This document shows positions 5,541-8,567 of a DNA stretch of 8,567 nt, piece after piece. The stretch spans positions 56,768-65,334 of the forward strand of contig DIYF01000078.1 of NCBI GenBank assembly GCA_002427745.1, written 5' to 3'. Numbering within the stretch: position 1 is the stretch's first letter; each line of letters begins with the position of its first letter. The notes beneath the pieces were generated by a model that saw only the letters and a program-made list of their open reading frames with translations, ran no database searches and had not been told where the DNA came from. This stretch comes from Roseivirga sp. UBA6061. GTDB lineage: Bacteria > Bacteroidota > Bacteroidia > Cytophagales > Cyclobacteriaceae. The translations under genes were made by a program, and so were the position numbers.

Positions 5541-7393
5541 TGCGGAGACGGCTAAAGTCATATCTCATTTTACTTTTGCAGACAGGCCTTGCCCTGATGA
5601 TTGGCACATGTCCTTTAAATGCCCAAATGGATAGCCTTCAACATATCCGGTTGGGTGAACGCATTGTAGAACTAATAGAGCTCACCGAGCAAAACCCTCA
5701 GGAAGCGGTTGCTGAATTTGAGTTGCTGGGAGAAGACTTTGACCGGTTTTCAGGAAAAATGCAGGTCTACTATCTGGAGCACAGATCCTGGGCTTACTAT
5801 CGATTGGGTAATTATCAAGCTTGTCTGAATGACCTCAGACAAGGTGTTGCGCTTTCTAAGGCAAATGACTCTTATAACCTGAGTGCCTTTTACTTGAGTT
5901 TCGGGCATCTGTATAGTTCACTGGACAGCCTGGAACTGGCAGCTGATAACTATCGCAGTTCAATAGCCATTTTTTTACAGGAAGAGGATACCACAGGGCT
6001 TATGGCCGCATATGATGGATTGGCGCAGTACTACCAGGAAAACCTTAACTACGATTCGGCTCTTTACTTTATGGAGCGGAACCTCACACTGGGTACGGTT
6101 GACGGAGACAGCTCAGACCTGACTAGTGTGCTTAATAACTATAGCACTGTCTTATACGAAACAGGCAGGGTGGAGGAAGCTATTCGCTACCAGACACAGA
6201 CTATGCAGATAGAAGAATCCCGGGGTGATTCCGTAGGCCTGATTTTCACTTATGCCAACCTGGGCAGGTATCATTTTGGCAGAGATGAGGCCAAGGCCAG
6301 ACAATATGTAGATAAAGCCTTTGACATTGCCCGGAGCATTGAGGCGAACGATGCACTGATAGAACTTTACGAGGGGTTCTCCTTGCTCGAAACGGAAAGA
6401 GAGAACTATAAGGAAGCACTGGACTATTACCGGCAGTTTCATTCCTATCGGGATGAAAGGATCAATGCCGATATGATTGATCGCGTGAAGGACTGGGAAA
6501 TAACCCTCGACAATCAGCGAAAGGACGAGGAAATCAGGTTTCAAAAGGCCAGAACCAGAAACTTAATCATCATTATTGCCATCGTAGCGGCCCTGACCGC
6601 ATTGATCATTTATTCCAACATAAAGATCAGAAAGGTAAAGAGGCAGCTGGAAAGACAGAATATTGAGCTGGATGAGCTGAATGGCACCAAGGACAAGTTC
6701 TTTTCTATTATTGCACATGATCTGAGAAGCCCGATGATCGGTCTGCAGGGAGTAGGGCAAAAACTGGAATACTATATCCGAAAAAACAAACAGGAAAAAC
6801 TGCTGGAGATTGGTGGTCAGATAGACAGGTCGGTAGATCAGTTGAACCACCTGCTTAACAACCTTTTGAACTGGGCTTCTTCCCAGACCGGTGGAATCCC
6901 GCACCACCCGCAGCAGCATGACCTCAAGGCACTGGTACAGGAAAATATCAGGCTGTATCAATCACTGGCACAGGCCAAATCGGTGGATTTGGTTGATAAG
7001 ACTGAGGCAGCAGAACTTTATACAGATGTGAACACCACATCAGCAGTAATCCGGAATCTACTCAGCAATGCGATTAAGTTTACAGAAGCAGGCAGCGAAG
7101 TACTCCTGGAAAGCGGTGAGTCAAATGGTCAGGTATGGCTTAGTATCACCGATCATGGTGCAGGAATGAACGATCAGCTCATCGATAAGGTGATGCATGG
7201 AAGTGGTTATGGCAGTTCATCCGGCACCAGGGGAGAAAAAGGCTTTGGCCTGGGGCTGAAGCTTTGCCGTGAATTTGTGGAAATCAACCGGGGAGTCATG
7301 AAAATTGAAAGTAAGAGGGGGGCAGGTACCTGTATAAGGGTGTTATTACCTTCAAAACCACTGGGGCTTGAGCGAAGTATGCACTCCGCCTGA
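5540..7393 (+). CDS. TPR-containing sensor histidine kinase (third of three)
   Basis: A 617-residue kinase with the same plan as the first. A signal peptide is predicted to be cut after 'PLNA' (residue 28); six or seven TPR-like helix pairs fill about 50-305; a short charged linker and one membrane helix (342-358) follow. The kinase core has H-box 'FFSIIAHDLRSP' (His393), N-box 'RNLLSNAIKF' (Asn510), G1 'DHGAGM' and G2 'GFGLGLKLC' (from Gly568). The ATP lid before G2 is rich in Gly and Ser and lacks the 'LF' seen at this place in the other two kinases. Its phosphoacceptor region is closest to the second kinase: by eye about 60 of 75 aligned residues around the histidine are identical, against about 53 between first and second. 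The start is set by the TAATG overlap with the previous gene and by the signal peptide. A cysteine at residue 24 follows 'IGT', a poor lipobox, so lipid modification is unlikely. Expected partner: the LytTR regulator 95 bases downstream. Confidence 0.95.
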   Translation: MRRRLKSYLILLLQTGLALMIGTCPLNAQMDSLQHIRLGERIVELIELTEQNPQEAVAEFELLGEDFDRFSGKMQVYYLEHRSWAYYRLGNYQACLNDLRQGVALSKANDSYNLSAFYLSFGHLYSSLDSLELAADNYRSSIAIFLQEEDTTGLMAAYDGLAQYYQENLNYDSALYFMERNLTLGTVDGDSSDLTSVLNNYSTVLYETGRVEEAIRYQTQTMQIEESRGDSVGLIFTYANLGRYHFGRDEAKARQYVDKAFDIARSIEANDALIELYEGFSLLETERENYKEALDYYRQFHSYRDERINADMIDRVKDWEITLDNQRKDEEIRFQKARTRNLIIIIAIVAALTALIIYSNIKIRKVKRQLERQNIELDELNGTKDKFFSIIAHDLRSPMIGLQGVGQKLEYYIRKNKQEKLLEIGGQIDRSVDQLNHLLNNLLNWASSQTGGIPHHPQQHDLKALVQENIRLYQSLAQAKSVDLVDKTEAAELYTDVNTTSAVIRNLLSNAIKFTEAGSEVLLESGESNGQVWLSITDHGAGMNDQLIDKVMHGSGYGSSSGTRGEKGFGLGLKLCREFVEINRGVMKIESKRGAGTCIRVLLPSKPLGLERSMHSA

Positions 7394-7437
7394 TTGCGTT
7401 CCCGTCCCGATATGAGCCGTTGGCGCACAGCAGGCGG
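7386..7437. repeat. Inverted repeat spanning the stop of the third kinase gene
   Basis: CCGCCTG (7386-7392) and CAGGCGG (7431-7437) are perfect inverted arms, and inside them TGCG (7395-7398) can pair with CGCA (7424-7427). The left arm contains part of the TGA stop codon. The GC-rich stem is followed by an A/T-rich tract but no T-run, so it fits a processing site, mRNA stabiliser or partial attenuator between the kinase genes and the regulator gene better than a simple terminator. Confidence 0.4.
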
Positions 7438-7488
7438 TAGTTAGCGACAGAAGTTTAAAACTAAAATCAAGTCCTGAATATTTTTAAA

Positions 7489-8250
7489 ATGTCAAAAGCA
7501 AATCAGAAAAAGGCAGACCAGATGACAATCCTGATCGTGGAAGACGAACCTAACTATGCAGACACCCTGGAGATGTTTGTGGATGAGTTGGGCTATGATA
7601 TTGCGGGAATAGCGGGTAGCGGCAAGGAAGCACTGACGGTATTTGAAGAAAAACTACCCGATCTGGTGTTAATGGATATCCATCTGGAAGGCGAGTTGAG
7701 CGGCATTGATCTGGCCAGAATATTTCAGGGACAAAAACCAACGCCCATCATTTACATTACTTCATACGATGATCCCGAAACTTTCGCTAAAGCCAAGCAG
7801 ACAGGGCCCTATGCCTATCTGATCAAGCCTTTTGAACCGGATACCCTGCAGCGTACCATGGAACTGGCATTTCAGCATGCCTTTGCAGAAGGGGAGCAGG
7901 TGTTTGAAAACAGCGAAGAAGTAATACTGGCTTCTTCCTCTTTCTTTGTGAAAGACCGGAACCGCCTGATTAAGATCAGAATTGAAGAGATCCTTTGGGT
8001 AGAGGTAGAAGATAAGTACTGTATGCTGCATACCCGTGAGCGAAAATTTACATTGCGGCAGTCTTTGAAAGAGCTGGCTCAAAAGCTGGACCCCTCAGTG
8101 TTTGTACAGACGCACAGGTCTTTTATTGTGAATGCCAATGAAATTGAAGACATAGACCTGAGCCTTTTCATAGTACGGATTAACGACAGAGAAATACCCC
8201 TCGGTAGGGCGCATAAAGATGAACTCGTGAGACGCTTGCAGATGCTTTAA
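7489..8250 (+). CDS. LytTR-family response regulator
   Basis: A 253-residue two-domain regulator. The receiver domain (about 12-130) has the acidic pair Glu18/Asp19 in 'ILIVEDE', the phosphoacceptor Asp63 in 'LVLMDIHL', Thr91 in 'IYITSYDD' and Lys113 in 'YLIKPF', so it should be phosphorylated normally. A linker (about 130-148) leads to a LytTR DNA-binding domain (about 150-250) with typical motifs 'ILWVEVEDKYCMLHT', 'FVQTHRSFIVN' and 'IPLGRAHKDEL'. In known systems LytTR proteins bind paired short direct repeats and act as transcription activators. It is the only regulator in the cluster and therefore the likely target of all three kinases. The ATG at 7489 follows an A/T-rich stretch; a second in-frame ATG at 7522 would begin the protein as 'MTILIVEDE', a more usual receiver start, and has AAAAAGG 12 bases upstream. 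The TATTTTTA at 7479-7486 is a weak promoter-like sequence that would suit the shorter form. Confidence 0.95.
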   Translation: MSKANQKKADQMTILIVEDEPNYADTLEMFVDELGYDIAGIAGSGKEALTVFEEKLPDLVLMDIHLEGELSGIDLARIFQGQKPTPIIYITSYDDPETFAKAKQTGPYAYLIKPFEPDTLQRTMELAFQHAFAEGEQVFENSEEVILASSSFFVKDRNRLIKIRIEEILWVEVEDKYCMLHTRERKFTLRQSLKELAQKLDPSVFVQTHRSFIVNANEIEDIDLSLFIVRINDREIPLGRAHKDELVRRLQML

Positions 8251-8286
8251 GGGTAAAAACTGCAGACGCCTGAAAATAAAGGTATT

Positions 8287-8567
8287 ATGAAAGAACTATA
8301 TGAATCCGATCTGCAGTTGGGAGATATTTTCATCTTCGAAAATCAGAACTTCGACATCATGCAATTGTGGAAGATCCTCCGTAACCAAAAGCACAGCTGG
8401 GACGAAAACATGTACTCAGCGGCTTTTTATCTGCTGCTCTACATGATTCCCTGGTTTGACCCGGGAGATGAAGGAGACGACTATAAAAACATTTATCATG
8501 CAGCTATTTGGGGCAATATCGACCCCTTCAAGGGGTCGGTGCGTACGCAAATGTTTGAGAGTAAGAT
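8287..8567 (+). CDS. Unrecognised protein, possibly papain-like/NlpC-P60-type fold (5' part)
   Basis: An open frame starts with ATG at 8287, 36 bases after the regulator stop, and runs without a stop to the window edge (93 complete codons). It begins 'MKELYESDLQLGDIFIFEN' and contains 'YLLLYMIPWFDPGDEGDD' and 'NIYHAAIWGNID'. There is no signal peptide. The pairing of an early 'LGDIFIF' strand with a later 'HAAIWG' is the kind of pattern seen in circularly permuted papain-like proteins (the YiiX/NlpC-P60 group), where that histidine is catalytic. The match is weak, and the catalytic cysteine would lie beyond the window. Codon use resembles the neighbours, and no terminator is visible between it and the regulator gene, so it may share their transcript. 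The gene is likely real; its function is not known. Confidence 0.7.
   Translation, partial: MKELYESDLQLGDIFIFENQNFDIMQLWKILRNQKHSWDENMYSAAFYLLLYMIPWFDPGDEGDDYKNIYHAAIWGNIDPFKGSVRTQMFESK

Noticed and set aside
5600..5625. Cysteine at residue 24 of the third kinase as a lipoprotein site
   Set aside because: The preceding residues are I-G-T; a small residue (G, A or S) is needed just before the cysteine, and a better ordinary cleavage site follows at 'LNA'.
6152..6961. Two minus-strand open frames of about 130 codons inside the third kinase gene
   Set aside because: They lie opposite an intact kinase with signal peptide, TPRs and all catalytic motifs, and have no promoter or family resemblance.
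1868..7393. Hybrid two-component system protein with fused receiver or AraC domain
   Set aside because: Each kinase ends shortly after its G2 box; no receiver or DNA-binding sequence follows in any of the three.

Overview
The window looks like a chromosome segment from a Bacteroidota bacterium, most likely of the Cytophagales type. The grounds are a type IX secretion (T9SS) C-terminal sorting domain, two exact copies of the Bacteroidota -7 promoter motif TAnnTTTG (both reading TATATTTG), start codons without clear Shine-Dalgarno sequences, and TPR-histidine kinases plus a LytTR regulator. Base composition looks moderate and fairly even by eye. No tRNA, rRNA, CRISPR array or transposase gene was seen.

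Left part (1-1867). The 3' end of a secreted T9SS cargo gene is followed six bases later by a small lipoprotein gene. After a repeat-rich gap of about 230 bases containing folded elements comes a convergent gene for a SUKH (SMI1/KNR4-type) protein on the minus strand. A further 291 bases without a gene separate this from the signalling block; they hold a good minus-strand promoter candidate and an inverted repeat in front of the first kinase.

Central part (1868-8250). Three sensor histidine kinases lie in a row on the plus strand: a TPR kinase, a 7TMR-DISM kinase with seven membrane helices, and a second TPR kinase. They are followed by one LytTR response regulator. The kinase cores are clear paralogues: the phosphoacceptor helices align without gaps and share most residues, while the input halves differ. 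The second and third kinase genes overlap by one base, so they are very likely co-translated. The simplest reading is a signalling cluster in which three different sensors feed one DNA-binding regulator; this is inferred from layout and similarity and is not shown directly.

The 7TMR-DISM kinase is unusual. It begins at what looks like the last strand of its usual extracellular domain, so the ligand-binding ectodomain and signal peptide are missing. The 193 to 205 bases upstream are too short to encode them, but contain nested inverted repeats and a promoter motif.

Right end (8287-8567). A partial gene of unknown function starts 36 bases after the regulator and runs off the window. Its 'GDI ... 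HAAIW' pattern weakly suggests a papain-like/NlpC-P60-type fold.
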